From Blastococcus sp. CT_GayMR16 (GTDB taxonomy: Bacteria; Actinomycetota; Actinomycetes; Mycobacteriales; Geodermatophilaceae): a DNA stretch of 64,000 nt. The notes beneath the pieces were generated by a model. It worked only from the letters and a program-made list of their open reading frames with translations. It had not been told where the DNA came from and did no database searches. The position numbers were made by a program, and so were the translations under genes. The stretch is taken from contig NZ_SPQK01000016.1 in NCBI RefSeq assembly GCF_004570875.1, positions 1-64,000 of the forward strand, given 5' to 3'. Shown here piece after piece: positions 7,729-16,611 of this stretch (position 1 is its first letter; every line of letters starts with the position of its first letter).

Positions 7729-8249
7729 TGGGCGCCGTCCGCGCCGTGCCGGCCGCCGGTCAGCTGCCCCTGCCCCCGGCGCTCCCGGCCGCTGCGGCGC
7801 AGCTCCTGGACCAAGCGCACCGCGGCCTGACCGAGGCCGCCGGCTGCCTCGACCCCCGGCAGCGCTATGCCACGGCGCACCTGGGTGCGCTGCGCGCCGC
7901 TGCCGCAGTGCTGGCCGCCCGCACCCGGCCCGAGCCGGCCCGCGGCCGGCCGCGCAGTGCGTGGGTGCTGCTCGGTCAGGTCGCGCCCGAGCTGGGGGAG
8001 TGGGCCACGTTCTTCGCTGCGGGTGCCGCCAAGCGGGCAGCGGCCGAGGCCGGCCTCTCGCACGCGGTGACCGAGCGGGAGGCCGACGACCTCGTCCGCG
8101 ACGTCGGGGCCTTCCTCGCCGTGGTGGAGAACTGTCTCGCCACCTCGTACGGCAGCACGTCCGCCGTCGAGCCGCCGCGGCCCACCTATGCCCGGCCGCG
8201 CGTGGTCGGCGGCACCGCCACCGGGCCCGCCTCCAGGCCCCGGAGGTGA
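7728..8249 (+). CDS. SAV_6107-type HEPN domain protein
   Basis: A 173-residue, mostly helical, Ala-rich protein. The arrangement LLDQAHRGLTEAAGCLDPRQ followed by RYATAHLGALRAAAAVLA matches the SAV_6107 HEPN family that accompanies actinobacterial dnaE2 genes. I do not see a clear R-x4-6-H catalytic motif of HEPN RNases, so it may be a non-catalytic partner. The last ~25 residues are Pro/Arg-rich and likely disordered. It is coupled on both sides: start overlaps the DUF6504 stop, stop overlaps the DnaE2 GTG (8246-8249). A role as accessory factor of the polymerase is inference from context. Confidence 0.75.
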   Translation: MGAVRAVPAAGQLPLPPALPAAAAQLLDQAHRGLTEAAGCLDPRQRYATAHLGALRAAAAVLAARTRPEPARGRPRSAWVLLGQVAPELGEWATFFAAGAAKRAAAEAGLSHAVTEREADDLVRDVGAFLAVVENCLATSYGSTSAVEPPRPTYARPRVVGGTATGPASRPRR

Positions 8250-11200
8250 CTGATCCCTTCGTCCATCTGCACGTCGCGTCCGGTTACTCCATGCAGTACG
8301 GGGCCAACCACCCTGCCGATCTCGTGGCCAGGGCTGCCGAGCACGGCATGACGGCACTGGCGCTCACCGACCGCGACGGGCTCTACGGCGCGGTCAAGTT
8401 CGCCCTGGCCTGCCGGTCGGCCGGCGTGCGGCCGATCTTCGGGGTGGACCTCGCGATCGCCCCCGTCCTGGACACCACGCTGCCCCCCGCTCTGGCCCAT
8501 CCGGTGGGTGGCGGGACGCGCCCCCGGATGCAGGCGCCTGCCCGCCGGGCGCCTGCCCGCGGTGGGGCCAGCGTCGACCCCAGGCTGCCCCGGGCGACCT
8601 TTCTCGCCCGCGACGGCGCCGGCTGGCGATCGCTGTGCCGGCTCACCAGCGCCACCCACCTGCGCAGCACCCGCGGGGAGCCGGTGAGCTCGCTGGCGAT
8701 GGCGGCCGAGCACGCGACCGGGCTGATCGCACTGCTCGGTCCCGGCTCCGCGGTCGGCCGGGCGCTGCTCACGGGCCGGGCCGATCTCGCCCTCGCCCAC
8801 CTCGACACCTGGCGGGCGGCGTTCGGCCCGGGCCGGCTGGTGCTCGAGGTCGTCCACCACCGCGGTCAGGGCGATCGCTCGCGGGCCCAGGCGATGCTCC
8901 GGTTCGCGGCCGAGCACGACGTGCCGGTGGTACTGAGCAACGCCGTCCGGTACGTCGACGCCCTGGACGCCCCGACCGCCGACGTGCTGGACGCCGCCCG
9001 CCGGCTGGTGGCGCTCGACGCGCGGCACGTCGACCGGCGGACCGCCGAGGGCTATCTCAAGTCGGGCAAGGAGATGGCCGAGGTCGCCGAGGAGCTCGTC
9101 GGCCCCGACCGCGACGCGGCCCTGCGGCTGCTCGAGCGCACCGCCCGGCTGGCCGAGCAGTGCGCGGTCGACATGCGCGACGACCTGGGCATCGGCAGCG
9201 TCCGCTATCCCGAGCTCGACGTCGTCACCACGCCCGCCGAGCGGGGGATGGGCCCGTCGGAGGTGCTGCGTGCCCGGTGCGAGGCGGGGATGGGCCGTCG
9301 GGGGATGGCGCCCTCGGAGCGGGTCCGGCAGCGACTCGACGAGGAGCTGGGGGTGATCGACCAGCTCGGCTACCCGTCCTACTTCCTCACCGTCGCCGAC
9401 GTGGTCGACCTCATCAAGAGCTTGAGGGTTCGGGCCGCGGCGCGCGGATCGGGTGCCGGCAGCCTGGTCACCTACCTGCTGGGCATCTCCGACGTCGACC
9501 CGCTCCGGTACGGGCTGCTGATGGAGCGCTTCCTCTCCCCGCTGCGCCACCAGCTGCCCGACATCGACATCGACGTGGAGTCCGCCCGGCGGATGGAGGT
9601 CTACGACGCGGTGATCGACCGCTTCGGCGCCGACCGGGTCAGCTGCATCTCGATGATGGACACCTACCGGGTGCGGCACGCGATCCGCGACGTCGGGGCC
9701 GCGCTCGGGTTGCCTCCGGCGGAGATCGACGCCGTCGCCAAGGCCTTTCCGCACATCCGGGCCAACCAGGTGCACGCCGCGCTCAAGGACCTGCCGGAGC
9801 TGCGGGCCAGCCGGCTCGGTTCCCGACGGGGTGGTGGCACCGGCGATCTCGACCTGATGTTCGACCTGGTCTCCCGGCTCGACGGCCTGCCGCGGCACAT
9901 CGCGCTGCATCCGTGCGGGGTGCTGCTGTCGGACGCCACGCTGCTGGACCGCACGCCGGTGGAGAGCAGCTACCTCGGCTATCCGATGAGCCAGTTCGAC
10001 AAGGACGACGTCGAGGAGCTCGGCCTGCTCAAGCTCGACCTGCTGGGCATCCGGATGCAGTCGGCGATCGCGCACGCCCTCGACGAGGTGGCCCGGGTCG
10101 ACGGCGAGACCGTCGACATCGACGCCGTGCCGCGCGACGACCCGATGACGTTCGAGCTGATCCGCAGCACCCGCACGCTCGGCATGTTCCAGATCGAGTC
10201 GCCCGGGCAGCGGGAGCTGGTCGGCAAGTTCGGGCCGCAGACATTCGAGGACATCATCATCGACATCTCGCTGTTCCGGCCCGGGCCGGTGAAGAGCGAC
10301 ATGGTCACGCCGTTCCTCATGGCGCGGAACGGCTGGCGGGACGCCGTCTACCCGCACCCCGACCTCGAGTTCGCCCTCGAGGAGACGGCGGGGGTCGTCG
10401 TCTTCCACGAGCAGGTGCTGCAGGTGGTGGCCCGGATGACCGGCTGCACCCTGGCCGAGGCCGACGAGGTGCGCCGGGCGCTGGGGGAGAAGGACGCGCA
10501 CGCCGAGGTGCGGGCCTGGTTCGTGCCGCAGGTGCTGGCCGCGGGCTATCCGGTGGACGTCGCCGAGCAGGTCTGGACGGTGCTCGCGGCGTTCGGGTCC
10601 TTCGGCTTCTGCAAGGCCCACGCGGCGGCGTTCGCGCTGCCCACCTACCAGTCCGCCTGGCTGAAGACCCACCACCCGGCGGCATTCCTCGCCGGGGTGC
10701 TCACCCACGACCCGGGGATGTATCCCAAGCGGCTGATCCTGGACGACGCCCGCAACTTCGGGATCCGGGTGCTGGGCCTGGACGTCAACGTCTCCGCCGG
10801 CACCTACCGCGTCGAGCGGATCGAGTCCGAGCCCGACGGCGACACCGGGGACGACGACACCGGGGACGACGGCAGGGGCTGGCAGCGGCCGGAGTGGATG
10901 CCGGACTCGATGCGGTCGCCGTCGGACTACGGCATCCGGCTGGCGCTCGCCGACGTGAAGGGCATGTCGGAGGAGGAGGTCGCCCGGGTCGTGACGGGGC
11001 AGCCGTACCGCTCGCTGACCGACTTCTGGCACCGGGCGTCGGTGTCCCGGCCGGTGGTCGAACGGCTGGTGCTGGCCGGCGGTTTCGACTCCCTCTACGG
11101 CTTCGGGGTGCGCGACCGCGAGGCCGGCCGGCCGACCCACCGCCGCAAACAGGTGACCCGTCGCGACCTGCTGCTGCAGATCGGGGAGCTGGACCGCTGG

Positions 11201-12004
11201 AGCCGCAGCGGTGCGCGGGCGAGTTCCAGCGGGCAGCTCAGCCTGGACCTGATGGGGCTGGAGCTGCCCGAGGGCGAGACGGAGGGGCCGGAGGAGACCG
11301 GACCGAGCTGGGCGGAGGGCAGCGGCCTGCCGGAGTTCACCGACGCCGAACTGGTGCGCGCCGAGCTGGAGGTGCTCGGCCTGGACGCCAGCCGGCACGT
11401 CGTCGACTTCTACAAACCGTTCCTGGCTGCCATCGGGGCGGTGCCGGCGGGGGAGCTGCTCACCTGCCGCAGCGGCGCGGAGGTGCTGGTCGCCGGGGTG
11501 AAGGTGGCCACCCAGACGCCGCCGATCCGCTCGGGCCGCCGGGTGGTCTTCGTGACCCTGGACGACGGCACCGGATGCACCGACTCGACCTTCTTCGAGG
11601 ACGCGCAGGGGCCGTACGCCGCCACGGTGTTCCACTCCTGGCTGCTGGTCATCCGGGGGGTGCTGCGGCGCACGGGTCCGCGCGGGGTGTCGCTGCGGGC
11701 CACCGGGGCCTGGGAACTGCCGGCGCTGCACGAGGCGTGGGAGGCCGACGGGCTCGACGGCGTGCGGGACCTGATGACGACGCCGGGGGAGTACACCGAC
11801 CAGGCCATCGCCGGGGCGGCGGAGTCGCGGAACTCGCGGCCGGTCATGGTGCGGCCGGTGCTGGTCCATCCGACGGGCTTCCGGATGTCGCCCTACGCCG
11901 ACATCAAGCCGGCGGGCGAGGACTCGAAGATCGCGGCACGGCGTGCGGCGTCCGGACCGCCCCGCAAGCTCTGGCACTCCAGCCCCGGCAGCTCAGGCCA
12001 CTGA
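8246..12004 (+). CDS. dnaE2: Error-prone DNA polymerase III alpha-like subunit DnaE2
   Basis: A 1252-residue C-family DNA polymerase. It has an N-terminal PHP domain, the palm with catalytic Asp residues in PDIDIDVESARR (near base 9560) and KLDLLGIRMQSA (near 10030), a helix-hairpin-helix region, and a C-terminal OB fold (VLVAGVKVATQTPPIRSGRR). In the PHP domain the metal-binding HxH becomes HVA (LHVASGYSM) and the TDH position reads TDRDGLYG, so PHP exonuclease activity is probably lost. It is longer than many DnaE2 proteins because of a Pro/Ala/Arg-rich insert near 8500-8580 and an acidic repeat (GDTGDDDTGDDG) near 10840. Start GTG overlaps the HEPN stop. SOS control and gene order argue for translesion DnaE2 rather than replicative DnaE1. 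Confidence 0.88.
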   Translation: MTDPFVHLHVASGYSMQYGANHPADLVARAAEHGMTALALTDRDGLYGAVKFALACRSAGVRPIFGVDLAIAPVLDTTLPPALAHPVGGGTRPRMQAPARRAPARGGASVDPRLPRATFLARDGAGWRSLCRLTSATHLRSTRGEPVSSLAMAAEHATGLIALLGPGSAVGRALLTGRADLALAHLDTWRAAFGPGRLVLEVVHHRGQGDRSRAQAMLRFAAEHDVPVVLSNAVRYVDALDAPTADVLDAARRLVALDARHVDRRTAEGYLKSGKEMAEVAEELVGPDRDAALRLLERTARLAEQCAVDMRDDLGIGSVRYPELDVVTTPAERGMGPSEVLRARCEAGMGRRGMAPSERVRQRLDEELGVIDQLGYPSYFLTVADVVDLIKSLRVRAAARGSGAGSLVTYLLGISDVDPLRYGLLMERFLSPLRHQLPDIDIDVESARRMEVYDAVIDRFGADRVSCISMMDTYRVRHAIRDVGAALGLPPAEIDAVAKAFPHIRANQVHAALKDLPELRASRLGSRRGGGTGDLDLMFDLVSRLDGLPRHIALHPCGVLLSDATLLDRTPVESSYLGYPMSQFDKDDVEELGLLKLDLLGIRMQSAIAHALDEVARVDGETVDIDAVPRDDPMTFELIRSTRTLGMFQIESPGQRELVGKFGPQTFEDIIIDISLFRPGPVKSDMVTPFLMARNGWRDAVYPHPDLEFALEETAGVVVFHEQVLQVVARMTGCTLAEADEVRRALGEKDAHAEVRAWFVPQVLAAGYPVDVAEQVWTVLAAFGSFGFCKAHAAAFALPTYQSAWLKTHHPAAFLAGVLTHDPGMYPKRLILDDARNFGIRVLGLDVNVSAGTYRVERIESEPDGDTGDDDTGDDGRGWQRPEWMPDSMRSPSDYGIRLALADVKGMSEEEVARVVTGQPYRSLTDFWHRASVSRPVVERLVLAGGFDSLYGFGVRDREAGRPTHRRKQVTRRDLLLQIGELDRWSRSGARASSSGQLSLDLMGLELPEGETEGPEETGPSWAEGSGLPEFTDAELVRAELEVLGLDASRHVVDFYKPFLAAIGAVPAGELLTCRSGAEVLVAGVKVATQTPPIRSGRRVVFVTLDDGTGCTDSTFFEDAQGPYAATVFHSWLLVIRGVLRRTGPRGVSLRATGAWELPALHEAWEADGLDGVRDLMTTPGEYTDQAIAGAAESRNSRPVMVRPVLVHPTGFRMSPYADIKPAGEDSKIAARRAASGPPRKLWHSSPGSSGH

Positions 12005-12070
12005 TCCCAACCGGACTGGCAGGCACGTCCCTGAAGGCGGCTTTAGGGACGGATCGGCACCTCGCGTGGC

Positions 12071-12574
12071 GTGTTAGATGCCGACGTGGGCCGGAAGCGG
12101 AGACGAGGCGACGCAGCGGATGAACCGCTCCAGTTCATGAGTCCTGAGCAGTACCGCAAGAAGTTCGGACAGGAGCCCGTCTTGCCCGAACCCAATACCG
12201 AGCCGTCGCCTGACGCCGAGGGCTGGCAAGACTGGACGATGCCTTGGCCACCCCCCACGGTGATCGTGGTCATGGCCGAATGGACAGGCACCTTCCTCTG
12301 GAACAGGTCCCCTGATCGTGCCGTCTTCGCCGACGACTACGTGTTAGACCCTGAAGTTCTGGGGCTGACAATCCGGCTTGCCGAGCGCCTGACGTCCTGG
12401 AATGACCGATACGGCACGGGCACGATCAACGCCGGGTGGTGGGACGAGGGATGGTCTCTGGCCCAGGACCTTCAGCATGAGTTCGACAGGCGAGGCTTGG
12501 AGGTCGAAGTCCTCTACCACGACTTTGACGGGCAGGAACGATCCACCAGAGACGGTCGCCGCTCCCATCGTTGA
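12071..12574 (+). CDS. Hypothetical protein, lower-GC orphan
   Basis: A 167-residue protein I do not recognise. It begins with a basic stretch (GRKRRRGD), has a Pro-rich linker (WTMPWPPPTVIVV), then a mixed alpha/beta C-terminal half with several Trp residues (TINAGWWDEGWSLAQDL) and a short VEVLYHDFDG strand. GTG at 12071 is used; GTG at 12086 is an alternative. The stretch is visibly lower in GC than its neighbours and carries TTA leucine codons (12074 and 12344), rare in such genomes, suggesting acquisition by transfer. No signal peptide or membrane helix. The downstream cold-shock gene may be a partner. Confidence 0.6.
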   Translation: MLDADVGRKRRRGDAADEPLQFMSPEQYRKKFGQEPVLPEPNTEPSPDAEGWQDWTMPWPPPTVIVVMAEWTGTFLWNRSPDRAVFADDYVLDPEVLGLTIRLAERLTSWNDRYGTGTINAGWWDEGWSLAQDLQHEFDRRGLEVEVLYHDFDGQERSTRDGRRSHR

Positions 12575-12663
12575 CGAGGAATCGCCGGTGTCCCTAGTGG
12601 GCCGCTACGGGTCATCCGCTGGCGGACCCGTTGTCCCCCTCGACCCTGACAGGTGGGCTGCGG

Positions 12664-12900
12664 ATGGTGCACTCTCGCGCTGTGGCAAGAGGAGTCGTGA
12701 AGTTCTTCCGCGCCGAGAAGGGCTGGGGAGCTATCGCGTCGACAGAGTTGCCGCCTGGGGAAGACGCCTGGGTGCACTTCTCAATGATTGACGGCCCGGG
12801 CTACCGCTTCCTCGACGAAGGCGACGTGGTCGAGTTCGACTACGAGCAAGCTGTCCAGGACAGCTTCCGGTGGCGGGCCACGTGGGTCAGGAAGCTCTGA
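12664..12900 (+). CDS. Divergent cold-shock domain protein
   Basis: A 78-residue protein built on a cold-shock (OB-fold, nucleic-acid binding) pattern: GVVKFFRAEKGWGAI corresponds to the RNP1 strand (usual G-x-V-K-W-F-N-x-x-K-G-F-G-F) and DAWVHFSMI to RNP2 (V-F-V-H-F). RNP1 has lost its third aromatic residue (Phe to Ala), and the C-terminal strand DSFRWRATWVRKL is unlike standard CspA. It would bind RNA or ssDNA weakly or with altered preference. ATG at 12664 is chosen to leave only a short N-terminal tail; an in-frame start at 12631 would add 11 residues. Lower GC than neighbours, like the preceding gene. Confidence 0.75.
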   Translation: MVHSRAVARGVVKFFRAEKGWGAIASTELPPGEDAWVHFSMIDGPGYRFLDEGDVVEFDYEQAVQDSFRWRATWVRKL

Positions 12901-12961
12901 CGCGGCCGGCTAGTGGCGGAGCCACCGAGGCGAGTCGAAGTCCGCTGCGGACGCGCGGAAA

Positions 12962-14566
12962 GTGTCGTACCCCTTCCGTAGGTTCGCTCATGTGTTCGAA
13001 GGGGACGGGTTCGGGGTCGGGTTGACGATCAATCAGCTCGACGCGCTCCCGTGTCCGGGGGCGGAACTGGTCCCGGCCGACCCGGACCGGCATCCGACCC
13101 GGCTGGGTGAGCTGATGCCGGTCGCGGCCCGCGACGATGTCGGGCTGGGGCAGGAGATGCGGCGGGCGAACATCGCCGACAGTCGCCTGTGGGCCTACCG
13201 GCTGGAGATGACCGCCCAGCTCGCGGCCCGCCGCCGCGACGATCGCGACCGCGCACCCGACCGGCCCGGTGCCGCGGTGCCCGGCTGGACGACGACCAGT
13301 TGGGTGCTCGACGGCTACTCGGAGTTCCTGCCCGACGAGGTCGCGCTGATCATGAACTGTTCGCGGGCGGAGGCGACCCGGCTGACGGAGGCGGCGCTGA
13401 TCCTGGTGCACCGGATGCCCGACACCTGGGCTGCCCTGGCCGACGGGGAGCTGAACTGGCCCCGGGCCCGGGCGGTCGCGGCCGAGATCGTCCGGCACGG
13501 ACCCGACCTGGACCCGCACGTGCTGGCCCAGGTCGAGGCCGTGGTGCTGCCGCAGGCCGCGGAGCTGGCCGTCAGCGGGCTGAGGGCGCTGCTGCGCGCG
13601 GAGCTGATCAAGCGTGACGCCGAGGCGGCCGACCGCCGGCGCGGGCAGGCCGAGAAGGCCGCCGACGTGCGGCTGCGCCGATCGGTGCACGAGGGCATGA
13701 CGGAGCTGGTCACCGTCGTTCCGCACCCGGTCGCCGCCGCGATGTTCGGCATGGTGGACGTCCACGCCCGGCAGGCCAAGAGCGACGGTGACCAGCGCCC
13801 GATCGGCCAGCTGCGGGCCGAGGTGATGGCGCACTCGACGCTGCGGCCGTGGGATGAGTCCCGGCCGGCGGTCACCGCCGAGCTGCGGGTGCTCGCCCCG
13901 CTCGCCGCGCTGCTGCCAGACCCGGCCGACCCGGCGGTCGGCGGCGAACCGGCCGGGAACGCCGCGGTGGAGGACGAGCCGATCACCGCCGCGCATCTGC
14001 GTGCGTTGCTCACCGCCCTGGACGCGGTCTGTCCGGGCGGTCTGCAGGCCCCCACCGCGGGCTCGCTGCACCTGGATCTGCTCGGCGCCGGCGGGAATCT
14101 GCTGGCCACCCTGACCCGCCGCGAACTGGAACGAGCCGCGCGGCGCGGCTGCCGGCTGCACCCCGGCGGCGACTGCCGGTGCGCGATCGTGGAACGCCCC
14201 CCGGCCACCGACAGCTACCGGCCGACCGACGCGCAGCGACGCTGGGGCAGAGCCCGCGACCGGCACTGCCGCCACCCCGGCTGCCGCAACCAGGTCGGGC
14301 GCACCGACCTCGATCACGTCATCGCCCACGCTGACGGCGGGGCCACCGACTGCGACAACCTGTGCTGCCTGTGTCGCCGGCACCACCGGCTGAAGACCCA
14401 CGCGCCCGGCTGGCACTTCCGACTCGACCCCGACGGCGCCCTGCTCGTCACCACACCCACCGGCGTCACCCGGATCAGCCGACCACCCGGCGCCGCATGG
14501 CTGGAGCCCTACGAACTCGGAGCGCTTCCACCGGGCCTCGAAACCCTCGACCCCGCGCCCTTCTGA
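12962..14566 (+). CDS. DUF222 / HNH endonuclease (13E12-type repeat family)
   Basis: A 534-residue protein with an N-terminal DUF222 domain, including a helical region around WVLDGYSEFLPDEVALIMN and an ELAVSGLRALLRAEL segment, and a C-terminal HNH nuclease: CRHPGCRNQ zinc ligands, LDHVIAHADGG (catalytic His) and LCRRHHRLKTH. This is the multicopy 13E12-type family of actinobacteria, thought to spread as selfish or mobile-associated genes. GTG at 12962 is the first plausible start. All HNH residues are present, so it is probably intact. It adjoins the lower-GC patch at 12005-12961 but itself has normal high GC. Confidence 0.9.
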   Translation: MSYPFRRFAHVFEGDGFGVGLTINQLDALPCPGAELVPADPDRHPTRLGELMPVAARDDVGLGQEMRRANIADSRLWAYRLEMTAQLAARRRDDRDRAPDRPGAAVPGWTTTSWVLDGYSEFLPDEVALIMNCSRAEATRLTEAALILVHRMPDTWAALADGELNWPRARAVAAEIVRHGPDLDPHVLAQVEAVVLPQAAELAVSGLRALLRAELIKRDAEAADRRRGQAEKAADVRLRRSVHEGMTELVTVVPHPVAAAMFGMVDVHARQAKSDGDQRPIGQLRAEVMAHSTLRPWDESRPAVTAELRVLAPLAALLPDPADPAVGGEPAGNAAVEDEPITAAHLRALLTALDAVCPGGLQAPTAGSLHLDLLGAGGNLLATLTRRELERAARRGCRLHPGGDCRCAIVERPPATDSYRPTDAQRRWGRARDRHCRHPGCRNQVGRTDLDHVIAHADGGATDCDNLCCLCRRHHRLKTHAPGWHFRLDPDGALLVTTPTGVTRISRPPGAAWLEPYELGALPPGLETLDPAPF

Positions 14567-14582
14567 GCGGGTCGTCGTGAGA

Positions 14583-15194
14583 TCAGCACAGCTCGGCGAG
14601 CCAGGACATCGCGGCGGCGGCGACGACGTGCACGTCCTTCTTGAGGGCGTGGTCACCGGCGACGCCGTAGACCGAGGCGTTCGCCCGGCCGGAGAGCACC
14701 GCGGCGACGTCCTCCGGTCCTCCGAAGGCGTCGGTCTCCCCCTGGACGACGACGATCGGCACCGTCACGGCGGTCAGCTCCGGGGCGCGGCTCTTCTCCG
14801 GGCGACCTGGCGGGTGCAGCGGGAAGGCCAGCGCCAGCACGCCGGCGGCCTCCTGGTCTGCCGACGTCCGGCACGCCACCCGGGCGCCCGCGCTCCGGCC
14901 GCCGAGCACCAGCGGACCGGTGAGCGTGCCGTCGGCGCGCAGGGCGGTGAGCACCGCGCGCCAGCCTTCGTCGAGCCTCGGCGGTGCGGGCGCGATCCTC
15001 CGGCCGGCGACCCGCCACGGCTGCTCGACCCGGACAACCCGCCAACCGGCCGCGGCCGCCTCGGTCGTGATCTCGAGCAGGTCGGCGGACTCCACGCCGC
15101 CCCCGGCGCCGTGACCGAGCACGAGGGTGCCCCGCGCGCCGCCGTCCGTGAGATGCGCGCGGGCCGGACCGAGGGGGGTGTCGATCTCGTTCAT
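14583..15194 (-). CDS. Small alpha/beta hydrolase (KANL3/Tex30-like dienelactone-hydrolase relative)
   Basis: A 203-residue alpha/beta hydrolase. The core has TLVLGHGAGGGVES (oxyanion loop), GPLVLGGRSAGARVA with nucleophile Ser in the G-x-S-x-G elbow, IVVVQGETDAFGGPEDV (Asp region) and GDHALKK (catalytic His). This size and the GHGAG loop fit the KANL3/Tex30 hydrolase family; substrate unknown. ATG at 15194 overlaps the stop of the HAD gene by four bases, making it the last gene of a DedA-HAD-hydrolase operon. Confidence 0.87.
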   Translation of the reverse strand: MNEIDTPLGPARAHLTDGGARGTLVLGHGAGGGVESADLLEITTEAAAAGWRVVRVEQPWRVAGRRIAPAPPRLDEGWRAVLTALRADGTLTGPLVLGGRSAGARVACRTSADQEAAGVLALAFPLHPPGRPEKSRAPELTAVTVPIVVVQGETDAFGGPEDVAAVLSGRANASVYGVAGDHALKKDVHVVAAAAMSWLAELC

Positions 15195-15862
15195 GCGACT
15201 GGCAGCGCCAGGAGCGCGTCGACAACGCCGGCCAGATCGGGGGCCGTGACGTGCGGGGACTCGTAGACGCCGGGGTAGACGCGCTCGCTCCGGGGGAACC
15301 AGGCGCCGGTCAGTCCCGCGCGCTGTGCGCCCAGCACGTCCCAGCCGTGGGCGGCGACGAGGGCCATCCGTTCCGGCGGCACCCCACAGGCGCCCGCCGC
15401 CCACAGGTACACCTCGCGGGCCGGCTTCCAGGCGCGGATCGCCTCGCTGGACAGCGACCGCTCGACCAGCGGGCCAATGCCGCCCCGTTCCAGTCCGGCC
15501 TCGGCGACGCCGGGTGAGCCGTGGGTGAGGGTGACGACCCGGATGCCGCCCCCGACCAGGCGGCGCAGCGCGGGCTCGACGTCGGAGTGAGGTGCCAGTT
15601 CGCCGAACGCCGCGAGCACGTCGGCACGCTCACCGGGGCCGAGGTCGCTCTCCTGGGCCAGGGCCGCGTCGAAGGCCTCCCGGAATCGGCACCAGGAGCC
15701 GACGGCGGCACCGGCGACGCCGGTCAGCAGGGTGCGCGCGAACACCGTCGGCAGCAGCGTCGCCGGCTCGCCGGCCTCGATGAGCGCCGCCCGCACGGGA
15801 GCGAGGTCGAGCAGGGTCTCGTTGACGTCGAAGGCGACGACCGCGGGTCGACTGCGGGTCAC
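15191..15862 (-). CDS. HAD-superfamily hydrolase, haloacid dehalogenase type II-like
   Basis: A 223-residue HAD phosphatase/dehalogenase. Motif I is FDVNETLLD (nucleophile Asp at the usual place), motif II TLTHGSPG (Thr), then AWKPAREVYLWA with the motif III Lys, and ALVAAHGWDVLGAQRAG as motif IV. The D-x-N-E-T form replaces the D-x-Y-G-T of classic L-2-haloacid dehalogenases, so dehalogenation is uncertain and a phosphatase role is as likely. GTG at 15862 overlaps the DedA stop (15859-15862), and its stop overlaps the following hydrolase start, so the three genes are translated as a chain. Confidence 0.86.
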   Translation of the reverse strand: MTRSRPAVVAFDVNETLLDLAPVRAALIEAGEPATLLPTVFARTLLTGVAGAAVGSWCRFREAFDAALAQESDLGPGERADVLAAFGELAPHSDVEPALRRLVGGGIRVVTLTHGSPGVAEAGLERGGIGPLVERSLSSEAIRAWKPAREVYLWAAGACGVPPERMALVAAHGWDVLGAQRAGLTGAWFPRSERVYPGVYESPHVTAPDLAGVVDALLALPVA

Positions 15863-16539
15863 GCCGCCTGGTCCCGGGGATCGGGCGGCAGGTCGGCCGC
15901 CGCCGACGGCGGGCGCCGCATCTTCCCGGTCGCCTTGCGGTAGACGAACCAGAGCACCGCCAGAACCACGACCGCGACGACCACGTAGTCCAGGTAGTGC
16001 AGGTTCGCCTCGAGGAAGTCACCTGCCGCGACGCCGATGCTGACCAGCACCGTGTTCCAGATCAGGCTGCCGCCGGCCGTGAACACCAGGAACTGGCCGA
16101 TCGGCATCCGGACGACGCCCGCGGGCACCGAGATGAAGCTGCGCACGATCGGCACCATGCGACCGAGGAAGACCGCCGAGCGGCCGTGCCTCTCGAACCA
16201 GGCGAAGGTCCGGTCCACGTCCTCGGTCTCGACGAGCGGCAGCCGGTCGAGGAAGGCATGCGAGCGCCGGGGCCCCAGGGCGAGGCCGACGTAGTAGAAG
16301 AAGATCGCGCCCAGGATCGAGCCCAGCGTGGCGAAGAGGATCACCGGGACGATCGACATCCGGCCGTCGTTGATCAGGATCCCCGCCAGGCCCAGCACCG
16401 CCTCGCTCGGGATCGGCGGGATGATCGTCTCGGCGAGGATGCTCAGCCCGACCCCCACCGCCCCGAGCTTGTCGACGAGGTCGAGGAGCCAGCCGGTGAT
16501 GCCGCCCTGGTCGGTCGATGCGGCGGCGAGGAGCGACAT
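15859..16539 (-). CDS. DedA-family membrane protein
   Basis: A 226-residue integral membrane protein of the DedA (SNARE-associated/VTT) family, thought to be involved in lipid flipping or membrane homeostasis. Family signatures are LAETIIPPIPSEAVLGLAG and FLGRMVPIVRSFISVPAG, with conserved Arg residues, plus a re-entrant-loop region (GSILGAIFFYYVG) and a basic C-terminal tail. ATG at 16539 (MSLLAA) is preferred over GTG at 16548. It is divergent from the amidohydrolase at 16612 across 72 bp and starts a three-gene operon. Confidence 0.9.
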   Translation of the reverse strand: MSLLAAASTDQGGITGWLLDLVDKLGAVGVGLSILAETIIPPIPSEAVLGLAGILINDGRMSIVPVILFATLGSILGAIFFYYVGLALGPRRSHAFLDRLPLVETEDVDRTFAWFERHGRSAVFLGRMVPIVRSFISVPAGVVRMPIGQFLVFTAGGSLIWNTVLVSIGVAAGDFLEANLHYLDYVVVAVVVLAVLWFVYRKATGKMRRPPSAAADLPPDPRDQAA

Positions 16540-16611
16540 GCAGCCCACGGTAACGGCGGCTCCTGGCAGTCGCCGCGCCCCACGGTCGGTGCCGCACTAG
16601 GTTCGGTTCCC

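Noticed and set aside
8186-11977. 1263-codon minus-strand frame opposite DnaE2
   Set aside because: Antisense shadow produced by GC bias in codon position three; sequence is low-complexity His/Arg/Pro/Gly without any motif, while the plus strand has all polymerase motifs.
8635-12123. 1162-codon plus-strand frame overlapping DnaE2
   Set aside because: Arg/Gly-rich out-of-frame shadow of the DnaE2 gene.
12962-14566. HNH gene as part of an intein or group II intron
   Set aside because: The full DUF222-HNH architecture is a free-standing 13E12-family protein; no intein splice motifs or intron RNA domain V were seen.
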